This document shows, in pieces, positions 43,001-52,868 of a stretch of DNA of 62,000 nucleotides (the first letter of the stretch is position 1; the number at the start of each line of letters is the position of its first letter). This stretch comes from Symbiodinium natans. Lineage: Eukaryota; Sar; Dinophyceae; Suessiales; Symbiodiniaceae. The position numbers and the translations under genes are program-made. The DNA lies in assembly GCA_905221605.1 (NCBI GenBank), contig CAJNDS010002679.1:895001-957000 (forward strand), written 5' to 3'. The notes below the pieces were generated by a model. It did not search any database, was not told the DNA's origin, and worked only from the letters and a program-made list of their open reading frames with translations.

Positions 43001-43113
43001 AAGCGGCCGAGAGAAAGAGACAGGAAGCTGTGTGCTTCATAAAGAGGATTATTCGGCCAACTTTTGGCTTTGAGGCTTAGGGTTTAGGGTTTAGGACCAC
43101 AGTCAAATCACAA
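40029..43113. other. overlapping ORFs on both strands, no settled gene
   Basis: Candidate minus-strand exons are around 40250-40457 (VVDVAFRLQQLPPANLRAGI...) and 41635-41930 (ELQLGAEDFKLGMLGKWQRH...). Both strands are open in places and no frame-keeping chain was found. Short telomeric arrays lie at 41330-41350, 42172-42210 and 43077-43095. Confidence 0.4.
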
Positions 43114-43307
43114 TCAAATCTGACGATGGAAGGGGTTGCGCTCGAGTTTGGCCTTGGAACGCCTCGGATCCTCATGTATCCTCATATACATTCGAACGCG
43201 TGCCAGGCATGACGACGAAATTGTTGGGAGCGGCTTCAAGTTGAACATTGGCTCTGCATTTTCGTAAACCGGCACGCTACCGGCACCCACCAACCACATT
43301 GTACTTT
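43114..43307 (-). CDS. terminal exon, unknown protein
   Basis: Minus strand: acceptor TTATTATATAG, then STMWLVGAGSVPVYENAEPM, FNLKPLPTISSSCLARVRMY, MRIHEDPRRSKAKLERNPFH, ending RQI and TGA (64 codons including the stop). It starts with two bases of a split codon. The charged C-terminus and even composition favour real coding. Family unknown. Confidence 0.48.
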
Positions 43308-44487
43308 CTATATAATAAACGCAAAACGAACACTTCTTTCCCATGAAGAGACTTGGATAAGCAGCCACCGACGATCAGTGCATCAGCAATTCTCTAACCC
43401 TCCACCGTGGCCTCGCTGTCTTTCAGACCATGCGGGGCCTCAGCTGAAAAACTGGTGAAAGTTAGTGTATTTTTCTGTTCGTATAATAATACTTACTAAT
43501 GTATTATGCACCAGGAACATTCAACACAGAGCTGGTCACGTCACGGCTAGATCAACAGCAAGAAAAGCATCAGCACATCAGACACATCTTCCATGAGAAG
43601 GGCGCAGCTCCAGATTCATGATCTTCCCCTGTCACTACCGTCGTGCGATCAAGCGGCGGATCCGAACTGCTGACTCCAACACCTCCTGCAGCCAACATGA
43701 TGCCACTCTCCGTAGAATTATAGCAGGAGTGCTGCACGACAATAGCTACAACCTTCCCGGTTCATGGATAATCGTTTCGCTCCCCCTCCCTTCGCCCCGT
43801 GGTCATGGCAACGCTGGCAAAGCCAACTTGCTGCTCACCCCACTGCCTTGAGCGGTCAACGGGCCAGAAACGGCCGAATTTGGGGTGGCCCTGTTGCTTG
43901 GCCTTTTCTTCTCCATGGCCAGATTATTTCGTCCAGCATCAGACTTGACAATCTCTACCGCGCACACTACCTGCTAAACTGAGTTCATTGACATCCTTGC
44001 TTCGCGGTGTTGCTTAGGTAGGGCCTCTTGAAAGCGCTGGCATGGTGCGAAAGTCACCAAGACCATGGGCATCAAGCTCGCAGGAACTCAAGTTCTAGCG
44101 CCCGTCGTCTGTTCCACTGAGCGCGCGAAAGCCTCCACGCCCGCCTCAACGTGATAAGAAGAGAAGCACTTCACAGACACCACACCAGGCGCAGAACTGG
44201 AACTTGCATGTGACGTAGTAAATCGTGCTGCGTCTTTAGTGTCCAGCGAGCACAAATCTCCTGTAGGGCACTCAGCGCATGGGTCTGAACCTGACGTCTG
44301 CTTCGCGCTGTAGAGATGATGGTTTCGCCCTGCTTTGGGGCGATCACCTCGTTCTGTCTGAACCAGGCAGCGCAGGTGAGCTGCTTCTGTACATCGCAGG
44401 TTGCAGAGACTGCAGTCGACACTTTCTATCTACAAAGCGTTGATTTCTGAATACAACTGAACCGTCTCATCCGCACGACAACTGGAC

Positions 44488-44721
44488 CTTCCGGATGGCA
44501 CATAGGAGTGTCCAGCTGTCTGACAGCCCAGTTGGTGATTCTGCACTTCCTGCATCCCGCAACTGGTGTTTGTCACTTGGCCGATCCTCCATGAGCAATG
44601 TGGAAAAGGGTAATCTGAGATGTTCCATAGTACTCGGACATGTGCCCGTGGCCCGTGATCGTCGTATGGCTTCAACCAATGCCTCAGCAATACCCCTTGA
44701 ACCTTTTTTACATCCAACACA
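44488..44721 (-). CDS. internal exon, unknown protein
   Basis: Minus strand: acceptor GGCAAGACTCCCCAG, then 78 codons in phase 0 beginning CVGCKKGSRGIAEALVEAIR and including STMEHLRLPFSTLLMEDRPS, then donor GTCCAG. A further open segment lies downstream at 44171-44410, but its frame was not settled. A plus-strand ORF overlaps. A CxxC pair sits at the exon start. Not recognised. Confidence 0.42.
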
Positions 44722-44821
44722 CTGGGGAGTCTTGCCGGGCATCTAGCAGCCGTTGCATTCTCTTCCAAGAGATCAAGGGAGGCGCTCCGCCCCCTTCCGC
44801 CCCTTCAACCCGAATTCCCTA

Positions 44822-45795
44822 AACCCTAAACCCTAAACCCTAAACCCTAAACCCTGAATATTTGAGACGCGTTCCTGGACCTGCCCAGGTTGGTCTTCAG
44901 CCGCCGCAGCTGGAGCCTGCAGGCCGGCGCGCATGTGAGGACTCCAGGATTGCAAGCAGGTTTCGGGTTTAGGGTTTAGGGTTTCGGGTTTCGGGTTCGG
45001 CAGATATCAACGCTGAGTGCCCCCCCCATCATGCCTCCGACGGCAACGGAAGTTTCGGGGTTCGGGCACAGATCAGCTGAGTCAGTGTGCAGCGACAAGG
45101 CACGAGCCGCAACAGGCAAACCTGCGACTGAAACGTCGATGTTCGAACATTTCCCAGAGCATGGACCCATAAGCCGTATAGGGTAAGGATGGACAACAAC
45201 TCTTGTCAAACCCTGCATCAGGCATCAGGGCATCAACTCACTCTTTCCTTTCCTGGGGCTTTTGGGGGGAGGGTCTTCGCCTGTGATGGAGGCACCTCCG
45301 GCATCCGGGATGCTCGGAGCTTCGCCTGCAAAGCTTCCTCAGACAGTCCAGTGGCCCCAAAACAGAGAAAAATCGGGGACAGGAATATGTAGGGGGACCC
45401 TTGGGGATATAGACCCCCTCAATAAGGTCCCTGTTTAAGAGAGCGAGAAGAGGGTTCAGAAGGGCTCCCGTTTTCCCCCCCCCCCTTATCCTGCCTAGGA
45501 AAAACTCAGGCAACGTGCGTATTGGTTCACGGAGGTCATGTGCATGCCTGTAAGGCCACTATAAAATTCAAGTGATGTCAGAACTGGAGCGTGGCCGCAC
45601 AGTGCAGGGGAGGATCTAAGGATTTCGAAGCTCGATGGCGCGCGTCTTCGAGCTTCACGTCGTTCAAGGCCAACGCACGGCTACCTGCTTCAGACCTCAG
45701 TTGCAGGAGCAACCTGCAGCAAAAGCAAACCCGCAACCCCGAACGTAGTCACCAAAGACCATAAACCTTCCGGCGATGCGCAACTAAAAAGCTCT

Positions 45796-45837
<42 letters not shown>

Positions 45838-46236
45838 ACAGACGGAGACGCAGCCGCCCTTGAAGAAAGCGGCTGGAGGCCGTCCAGGCCCAAAGGCCGC
45901 GACGCCTGCACCACGAACAGAATCTTCACGGAGTGACATCGCACTATCTGAACAGGGGAAGTGAACTCAACCGTCGCCGACCCTAAACATCCCTAAACCT
46001 TTTTGCACAACTCGCTAAGCACTATGTCCGACGTTTCTAACCTGCCTCCTGTCGTTTGTGTGAGCAGCCGGTGGACGAGCTTCGAAACGAATCAGCTCGA
46101 GAACACGTGCTTCTCGATGGCCTGCTCATGCTATGCATCGCATGAGCTGGTGGCTTGTTGCCATGGCGGGTGCTTGTGCAGCGCCAACTAGTAACTGCTG
46201 TAGAAACCCTAAACCCTAAACTCTAAACCGGCTAAC
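44822..46236. other. unique sequence with a CA microsatellite
   Basis: Telomeric arrays at 44816-44855 (minus) and 44960-44998 (plus); (CA)n at 45797-45832. A minus-strand exon at about 46043-46180 could follow the one at 46237-46412 in phase (basic, Ser-rich); the opposing plus-strand ORF from 46024 is a Cys-rich alternative. Confidence 0.4.
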
Positions 46237-46412
46237 CTTCCCACGCTGGAGCTAGATGCCGAAGCTGTGGACGGAAGGCTGGGCCGCGAAGAGCAAGTCT
46301 GCGGGCGCCAGGCACCAAACTCGTCCCGATATTTTCCTTCCGCCAGGACGGGCCAGGGCTCTTCACCACATTTGCTGCTACAAACCAGCTGTGCTACAAG
46401 CTGGGTCACATC
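46237..46412 (-). CDS. internal exon, unknown protein
   Basis: Minus strand: acceptor CCCCTTATAG, then DVTQLVAQLVCSSKCGEEPW, PVLAEGKYRDEFGAWRPQTC, ending in a Ser-rich tail (SASSSSVG), with donor GTTAGC in phase 2. The intron that follows begins with a GTTTAGAG / GTTTAGGG stretch, another telomere-like tract at a donor. Possible continuation at 46180-46043. Family unknown. Confidence 0.45.
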
Positions 46413-46556
46413 CTATAAGGGGTAATTGGCTCTGACCCCGTTTCAGTGCTTGTGATCCTTTGAAAACATGCCGACAGCTTCACCGGTGGCCTGTACTCAG
46501 CGTCGAAGCAGTCGAGTCCCGCGAGAAGGGGCGGGCCTCCCAGGCCTTTTTGGCAG

Positions 46557-46672
46557 CTTAGGGTTTAGGGTTTAGGGTTTAGGGTTTAGGGTTTAGGGTT
46601 TAGGGTTTAGGGTTTAGGGTTTAGGGTTTAGGGTTTAGGGTTTAGGGTTTAGGGTTTAGGGTTTAGGGTTGC
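46557..46672 (+). repeat. interstitial telomere-type array (TTTAGGG)n
   Basis: About 16 perfect units. A similar perfect array lies at 47419-47523. Confidence 0.94.
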
Positions 46673-47159
46673 CTGCACTCACGCCCCAACCTGCTACAGT
46701 AGGGCTGGAGGGGTTTCGACGCTCACGCTCACACAAGGCAGGCAAGGCAGCCCGGGAATGTTCGAAGGCTGTAAGCCATCCCATTTTTCCAAACCCTTTT
46801 CCAAGAGACTTCGCCCGCCCCGATGAAACCTGTGAGCCCACAACCCCAAACACGGCACTGAGCTCCGAACCCTAAACCCTAAACAACAGCCCCTGAGATC
46901 TAAAGCAGATAAAACAAACAAGGTCCAGGAATAGAAAAGCCAGAAGACCTAGAAGACAGATTGATTGATGGAACCGCTCTCGCACTTGTAGCCTTCACAA
47001 GTGCTATGGAGGGCTGTTTTGCCACAAGACATGAAGATATACCAGAGATAAATGGTTGAATATCAGATTTCCTGCGCTCGGAGTGCTAAAGTCACAAAAG
47101 AAGTGGATAATGGTGAAAGATGTTCATCCTGTACTGGAAGAAGATAAAGTCATAAGCGT

Positions 47160-47327
47160 TCAGGCTTCAAACGCTGCCTCTGTGATGGGCGGCTTTGACC
47201 TCATAGGGACGGGATCTTCCGCGTCCTCCTCCTCAAGTGTGTGCACGTTCACACGTGCCACTGCGCCACATGCATGTGCAAGCAACACAGCCACGATGAT
47301 GGATGAAGTACGAGTATGGACTTGCAT
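47160..47327 (-). CDS. short secreted-protein ORF or first exon (55 aa)
   Basis: From ATG at 47327 (minus) the ORF starts MQVHTRTSSIIVAVLLAHAC GAVA, a good signal peptide. It is followed by an acidic stretch (VNVHTLEEEDAEDPVPM) and TGA at 47160. Either a complete small secreted peptide or a first exon with a donor near 47205 (ATGAG, GTCAAAG). The plus strand has a competing 107-codon ORF. No mature domain recognised. Confidence 0.42.
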   Translation of the reverse strand: MQVHTRTSSIIVAVLLAHACGAVARVNVHTLEEEDAEDPVPMRSKPPITEAAFEA

Positions 47328-47418
47328 ATCAGAAAATAAGCATAAATTCGCACTCGCAGCAGCCCCCTCTCTGCTATGAAGGGCCCAGCCGGAAATATTG
47401 AATAACGGCATGATTGTC

Positions 47419-47523
47419 TAAGGGTTTAGGGTTTAGGGTTTAGGGTTTAGGGTTTAGGGTTTAGGGTTTAGGGTTTAGGGTTTAGGGTTTAGGGTTTAGG
47501 GTTTAGGGTTTAGGGTTTAGGGT
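47419..47523 (+). repeat. interstitial telomere-type array (TTTAGGG)n
   Basis: Fifteen perfect units, 8 bp downstream of the signal-peptide ORF region. Confidence 0.94.
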
Positions 47524-48120
47524 ACCAGCTCGCTGTGGGCACATGCTGGCAAGGTTTAGGTGCAGGTCAGCGGCATCCGAAGCCTCTCCGGCCTTGCAGG
47601 ACACGAAGGCAGGCTTATGCAAGTCTGCCCACCGTGATATGTTGCATTATAGGGTTTTGGGTTTAGGGTTGGGGGTACAGGGTTTAGGGTCGCAAAAGAA
47701 ATCATGTTATATCTTATATCACATCATAGTACATTAGATTATACTACATCACATTCTATGGCATTATCTAATATTATATGATGGTATTGGGGAGCACTCC
47801 CTTCCCATCGAGCCCAACGAGGAAATTTTGGCCAAGCAACTCCAGTCCAAGCGAGCCTGGCTTCACGCGCAACAGTCCCAGCGCTTCATGCTACGTCCTA
47901 TAGAGAGTCATCACCACATTCGGAGGTCTTTCCAGGTTGTGCGAGACAAGAATACGACAGAACGGATGTGCGGTCGGGCAGCGGCAGGCAACGCCTGGCC
48001 GGCCGCGCCTGACGAGCAAAAACAGGGCAAGATGGCTCTGCGGTAGTAAGCCCTGAAAAACCAGGACCCCTTATCTCTCCCTTGAAAAATTCCGAGATTA
48101 TATAGGGTACCTAAGTATAC

Positions 48121-48202
48121 TCGATCGTGCTTCCGATGTTTCTTGCCGAGATTTGCAAAAACCATCAGGTTTTGACGCTCGCGAGCCGGACCTGCCAGGA
48201 CC
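48121..48202 (-). CDS. internal exon before a short palindromic intron
   Basis: Minus strand: acceptor GTAGACCCCAG, then VLAGPARERQNLMVFANLGK, KHRKHDR, then GTATAC donor. A 68-bp intron (48053-48120) ending TTTTTCAG has partly self-complementary ends (GGTACCCTATATAATC against GATAAGGGGTCC). The next segment is open in phase 0. A plus-strand opening at 47795-48046 (EEILAKQLQSKRAWLHAQQS...) competes for that downstream part, so only this exon is called. Confidence 0.4.
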
Positions 48203-48325
48203 CTGGGGTCTACGTACTTAATTGGAATGTATATTCGGGGGTAATGTGGCACGGCGACGAAAAGGTAATTCTTAGGCTCAGGCTCCTGTCCTAGGTTTGA
48301 GGCTTGCTGACTGACTTGTTCATGC

Positions 48326-48410
48326 GTAGTTCTCTAGATTCGGGTCCCTTTTCTTAAGTGTGCCGTATTACATAGGGACCCAAAAAGGGACCCTAATTTA
48401 GAGAGCTACC
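48326..48410. mobile_element. 85-bp palindromic element (family D)
   Basis: Arm GTAGTTCTCTAGATTCGGGT CCC pairs with GGGACCCTAATTTAGAGAGC TACC. It has no close relative elsewhere in the window. Confidence 0.65.
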
Positions 48411-49174
48411 CTCATGCCAAGCATGCCACGCACGCATTTTGGAAGACAGTGGGCCTCTCTCTCGGAGGCACCAGTCCGTGAAGGAGACCCGTCATGTGCG
48501 CAGTGCCGAACGACCCCAGCATTACCTGAGATCTTGCCATGCTCTCGCAAGGCCGAGCATGTGTGTGTGGGTGGTCTCTCCCAGGCCGCAGCTTTGAAGC
48601 TGAGGGTGGCGCCATGAACCCCACCGCCCTTCGGGGATGAGGATGGTTGCGCGCCCATTGGTCGCCGCAACTGCCTGGCCACAAGTGGGAAGGGTTGGGG
48701 GAGCTTCTCACGAGCTTGAAGCTAAACAGTTTGATGGGCTGATCTGCCACATTGATGCAACCAAGCATCCGCTTCCCTGCCCATTTCTCCCCCAGGAGCA
48801 GGAAGGCAACAGTTTGGAGCCGAAATTGGCAGGTAGATATTGTGTGTGTCTCGCGTGCGACGTTCGCAGAAACAGGATCAGGCCACAAACCCTCACCGAG
48901 CCTCGCGACTCAAAAAGACATTGGCTGGGGAGGCCAGTGATTCCTTTGAGCTTCTTGCCTGGACCCTCAAAAACCTCTAAACCCGCACAAACCCTCAAAA
49001 CCACTCAAGAAACCCTCAAAAACCAATCAAAAGCCTGAAAAGCCTCAAAACCCTGAAGCGAAAGGTGGAAAGACCGAAACCTGAGAGCAGCGACCGAAAG
49101 AGCTTGTGCCACAGCCCAGGTCGACGATCTGACCTGGGGGGGAAACATTGGGAATCCTGAAAGTAACATTTACT

Positions 49175-49240
<66 letters not shown>

Positions 49241-49259
49241 AGGGTTTAGGGTTTAGGGT

Positions 49260-49291
<32 letters not shown>

Positions 49292-50805
49292 GCTTGAGGG
49301 TTGAGGGTTTAGGGTTTAACTGAACCCTAAACCCTAAACTCGTGCATCCCCCTACTCTAGGCACCTCATCTCACCAAGAGGACAAACACCAGACGGCCGA
49401 TGATCCACTCCTCATCTCTCCTTTCTGAGAAGCGCTGCGTCCAGCAACCCCCCCCTCCCGTTTTAAACCCTCAACCCAACAACAAAAACAACACAAAGGC
49501 TGCAAGACGGGCCCCAGCTTTTCAGGGCAAAGAGCACGCATGCCACCGTGTAACGTATCGACAGCCCGACAAGCCGGCTCGGAAGCCTCCGACTCACAGG
49601 GGTTATTTAGGGGCCTAGTCCCCTTTGTAACCCCTATATAAGGTATTTATAGGGGGTTAGAAAAAGGAATAAGATTCAGGGTTCCTTGTAGAAGTCCGTC
49701 CTTATCCCTCTTAACGGAGGACACTGCGGAATCAAAAACGGGATCTTCGCGTCCGACTCCTTTCGAACCCTGAACCCTCGACCCAAACAGCAGACCCCGA
49801 GCCCAAACCACAAGTTGGGCATCTGAGAGGCAGAAGCCATGCATACCTCAATGCAGAAAAATGCATTGCACCTAACCATCAGACCCAACCCCCACCCACA
49901 CCTCAACCTAGACTCCAAAAGCAGCTCACCGGAGCCATTGCAGAACCTTCAGATCGGGTGTCCGCGACTTCGCTGAAAGAATCTGGGGACGAAGTCTGAG
50001 CCAAGAAACACCCTCATGGACCATTGCTCCGCACTAAGGCGGCTACAAGGATCCTCCGGTCGCACGCTTGCCAGGAAAGGCCTCTCAAAGGGATCCATGT
50101 TCTCGACATCGTGGTTTTTCATGCAGCGGCCTTAAGGTTTACGGCCCTTTACATATTTTGGGTGCCGAAAAAAGGGTCCCCGAGCCTCAGAACGTCACGC
50201 ACGTCATGGTAGTCCAAGTGCCACTCCGTACCTTCACGCGAAGCTGCAGCTGGCCACTCGCAACGCCATGCTACACCGGAGGCATGGCGCATGGCACGTC
50301 GCGTTGCAATCTTCATGAGGCTTGCTCTTGCTTTTCCCCCATTCTTTTGTGGGTCCAAGTTGGGCTTCAACAGGAACGGCCAGCGTCAGCTCCTTTGTCA
50401 GCGGAGGTAACCTGGGACCCAGAAAACTACATGACTGCTCGGCTGCCTGCAAAGAGTGCTGGGTGACTGACGCCGTCGATGATCTGCCTTAGAAGTAAGC
50501 TATGTTCAGCGCTCATGCCAGGTTGATTCCGCACTGCAGATGTTCCCAGCCTTCGGCGGCGGATCCAGCGATGCCGCATACCAAGCTGGCATTCGTGGAA
50601 AGACAAGCAGACCAATCATGACCTCAGGAGCGCGGATGAGTGACCGTGCCGCAACAGCCAAACCAGTGCCTGGGCCAGCTGCTGTCGGGGCAAACAGGCA
50701 GTACCACGCGATGCTGTGCGAGGTACCTACCACTGCCTGTCCAGCACTGCTAAGAGGCTAAACATGAAGCGCGTCCGAAATTCTTCTGACTTCTCCGAAC
50801 TTTTC
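48411..50805. other. overlapping ORFs, no settled gene
   Basis: Both strands are open at 48412-48890 and 50068-50760. A minus-strand segment at 50150-50370 (MKIATRRAMRHASGVAWRCE...) and another at 50530-50733 (AAGPGTGLAVAARSLIRAPE...) look protein-like and could belong with the exon at 50806-50970, but no phase-consistent join was established. A palindromic tract lies at about 49600-49670. Confidence 0.35.
49174..49239 (+). repeat. (CAG)22 trinucleotide array next to telomeric repeats
   Basis: Twenty-two GCA units followed within 3 bp by GGGTTTAGGG and a run of TTGAGGG variants (49241-49319). Translated it would be poly-Gln, poly-Ala or poly-Ser, but no flanking coding frame was found. Confidence 0.95.
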
Positions 50806-50970
50806 TCAATGTGCCTTGTCAAATTTGAGATTCGCGATACGTGATCCCCAGTTCGCCCCCAAGGAAATGGAACGGACGCCCAGGGCCCCGGCCACATAGA
50901 CGAAGGCACCCAGGCCCAGGCTCAGCACGCAAAACCTGGTTAAACGGGAAGCTTTCCGATTGACACCCAT
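50806..50970 (-). CDS. N-terminal membrane-anchor exon, unknown protein
   Basis: ATG at 50970 (minus) starts MGVNRKASRLTRFCVLSLGL, GAFVYVAGALGVRSISLGAN, then WGSRIANLKFDKAH and TGA at 50806. A basic N-terminus followed by about 18 hydrophobic residues is typical of a signal anchor. It could be a first exon whose donor lies before the stop. A TA microsatellite lies 15 bp upstream. Confidence 0.45.
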   Translation of the reverse strand: MGVNRKASRLTRFCVLSLGLGAFVYVAGALGVRSISLGANWGSRIANLKFDKAH

Positions 50971-50984
50971 CTCGGGATGCCGTA

Positions 50985-51065
50985 TGTGTGTTTGTGTATG
51001 TATGTATATGTATATATATATATATACAGCATTGTATGTATATATATATATATATATATGTATGT
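50985..51065. repeat. (TATATG)n microsatellite
   Basis: About 80 bp of alternating TA/TG. Similar tracts occur at 53141-53203, 56821-56892 and 57000-57025, mostly in presumed introns. Confidence 0.9.
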
Positions 51066-51122
51066 ATAGAAAACATGAAATGTCAGGTCCATAAAATACA
51101 TATGCTAGTCGCACGTGCGTGC

Positions 51123-51272
51123 CTGGAACATGCTTAGTGTCGGCGCGGGCTTCCGTCTCCGAGCCCAGCCCCACAAACTGACGAGGCCCCATTCTAGACA
51201 ATGCTCTGGAAAGATGTGGTTGTTGTTCCAGCAAGGTGTTTTTTGCACCCGACTGGCACAGCACCGCGGGGT
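51123..51272 (-). CDS. internal exon, unknown protein
   Basis: Minus strand: acceptor TTCCGACTTTCAG, then PAVLCQSGAKNTLLEQQPHL, SRALSRMGPRQFVGLGSETE, ARADTKHVP, with a possible GC donor (CCAG, GCACGC) in phase 1. The intron upstream contains a short CCCTAAACCCTAA tract. Not recognised. Confidence 0.42.
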
Positions 51273-51574
51273 CTGAAAGTCGGAAGGATTAGGGTTTAGG
51301 GGGGAGAATGCAATGGTGGGTTCACTGTGGAGCTTTGGGGCTTGTATACGCTTTCCTCCCTCCTCAAGCAGAAAGACTCGCAATCGATGGCTCCCACCGG
51401 GAGTCGCAGCCCCCTCATCCGGGCCCCTGGCGGGTCCGTGGGGTGGAGGAGCCAGTGTACTGCAGCAACCGCACCAGCCGATGTCGCAAGGCCCCCAAAA
51501 AGTCTGGGAAGGAATGGGCTGGTCGGCCTCCCAACAGTCAACAGCTGAGGGAGTAGGGCCTGAGTAGGGGCGGT

Positions 51575-52557
51575 TCAGGACTTAGGGTGTATTTCCATGT
51601 CCGACATGCTGTTGGGCACCTTGTCGCGTGGTACCTCAAGCCCTTTGGCCATAGAGCCATCTTGATTGCCGGGCCTGAGGAGAAGAGCCATCAAGGTGGC
51701 AGCCCCCTGAGTGCTTCCGCCTCGGCACCAACTACCGCCTGCTGATGGCGCACCCATGCCCCTCTGCTTCCTCAGCCTCTGCCTTTTGCATCCGGACTCC
51801 CGTGTACCCTAAACCCTAAACCCTAAACCCTAAACCCTATGAACTTCACACCTCTGGGGTCCCCGTCCGGTCTCACGAAAGACCTGCGTCACCTGCTGCG
51901 CCTTCGCAGGGGCCGGCCAGCTGGCACGCACCATCCGTCGATGCGATCTCTGAACCCTAAACCCTAAACCCTAAACCCTAAACCCTAAACCCTTTTTTTG
52001 ACCCCTGGAACTATGCCGGGACGAAAAACCCTAAACCCTAAACCCTAAACCCTAGTCGACCGCGCCTGGGCTCGGAGCCGCTGCCCTTCAATCACAGCAG
52101 CACGCTTCTGCTCAACCAAGGCCATGCGATACTTCTCCTCTGAGTTCATCTGGGGGTTTCCGAAAATAGGGGTACTTTTTTTTCCCTTTTTTTTTGGGGG
52201 GGATATAAGGTATATAAGGTATATAAGGTATATAAGGTATATAAGGTATAGGTATATCTGGTATATAAGGTTATAAGGTATATAAGGTATATAAGGTATG
52301 TAAGGGGGATTCCGAAATGGGGGTAGTTGCCCTTTCTGGGGGTTCCCTTTAAAGGAATTCTATTCTATTAGGGGTATAAAAGGGTAGCCCTCTTTTGGGA
52401 AATTTACCCATCCGAGTTCATAGAGGCTGGGAAGCCCTGCTGGAACAAGAGTTTGCTCATCCCAGGCCTCGTTTCCGGAGCTTGAGCACCGCACCATCAT
52501 GAGGCGAGCACACGCGCGCTGGCCGTACCTCGGCGTCGCTAGCAGTGACCCCTTTGT
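51575..52557 (-). CDS. four-exon gene of unknown function with telomeric and MITE introns
   Basis: Exons on the minus strand: 52557-52408 (TKGSLLATPRYGQRACARLM..., ending LPSLYELGW; other frames also open, so least sure), 52149-52051 (MNSEEKYRMALVEQKRAAVI, EGQRLRAQARSTR), 51949-51836 (RSHRRMVRASWPAPAKAQQV, TQVFRETGRGPQRCEVHR) and 51778-51575 (RLRKQRGMGAPSAGGSWCRG..., ending MEIHPKS, TGA). All three joins are phase 0. Intron 1 is a complete family A MITE with its 8-bp target duplication. Introns 2 (101 bp) and 3 (57 bp) start GTTTAGGG; intron 2 also ends in telomeric repeats (TTTAGGGTTCAG). The product is basic and Gln/Arg rich. An upstream exon at about 52660-52710 is likely. No domain recognised. 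Confidence 0.6.
52150..52413. mobile_element. family A MITE forming an intron, 8-bp target duplication
   Basis: Ends CTGGGGGTTTCCGAAAATAG and (reverse complement of the right end) GGATGGGTAAATTTCCCAAA are inverted repeats. GAGTTCAT flanks it on both sides (52142-52149, 52414-52421). Inside, a (TATAAGG)n array (about 52205-52305) has expanded. On the minus strand the right end supplies donor GTAAAT and the left end supplies acceptor CCCCCAG, so the element is almost exactly the intron. Confidence 0.85.
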
Positions 52558-52614
52558 CTTTACAATGTGCAGCCTAAACCCTAATCCCATATAAACCCTT
52601 AACCCTATGAGCCC

Positions 52615-52868
52615 TCAACCCTATAAACCCTAAACCCTAAACCCTAAACCCTAAACCCTGCCACTTCTCAACCTTGTTTATCTGCCTGCTGGTCTCTGCA
52701 GGATGTCTCCTGAAACAAGGCTGCGGCCATGGTCGCCATATGCGAGGCTGCAGCAAGGTCGCCATGTGCATCTACTGGCTGGCTCTTTGACTGTATCCGG
52801 TAAACCCTAACCCCTAAACCCTAAACCCTAAACCCTAACCCCTAACCCTAAACCCTAAACCCTAAACC
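52615..52868 (-). repeat. two short telomere-type arrays (CCCTAAA)n
   Basis: 52615-52660 and 52800-52868, with unique sequence between containing a minus-strand acceptor CCTTGTTTCAG and a short open segment ending at GTTTAGGG. Confidence 0.85.

Noticed and set aside
46003-46191. Plus-strand Cys-rich small ORF (MSDVSNLPPVVCVSSRWTSF...)
   Set aside because: The minus strand offers an open segment continuing the 46237-46412 exon in phase; the small ORF has no other support. Left open as an alternative.
50506-50733. Minus-strand segment AAGPGTGLAVAARSLIRAPE compared with ATPase proteolipid subunits
   Set aside because: Only a short RxPE-like resemblance; the sequence after it does not continue the family and no splice chain was found.
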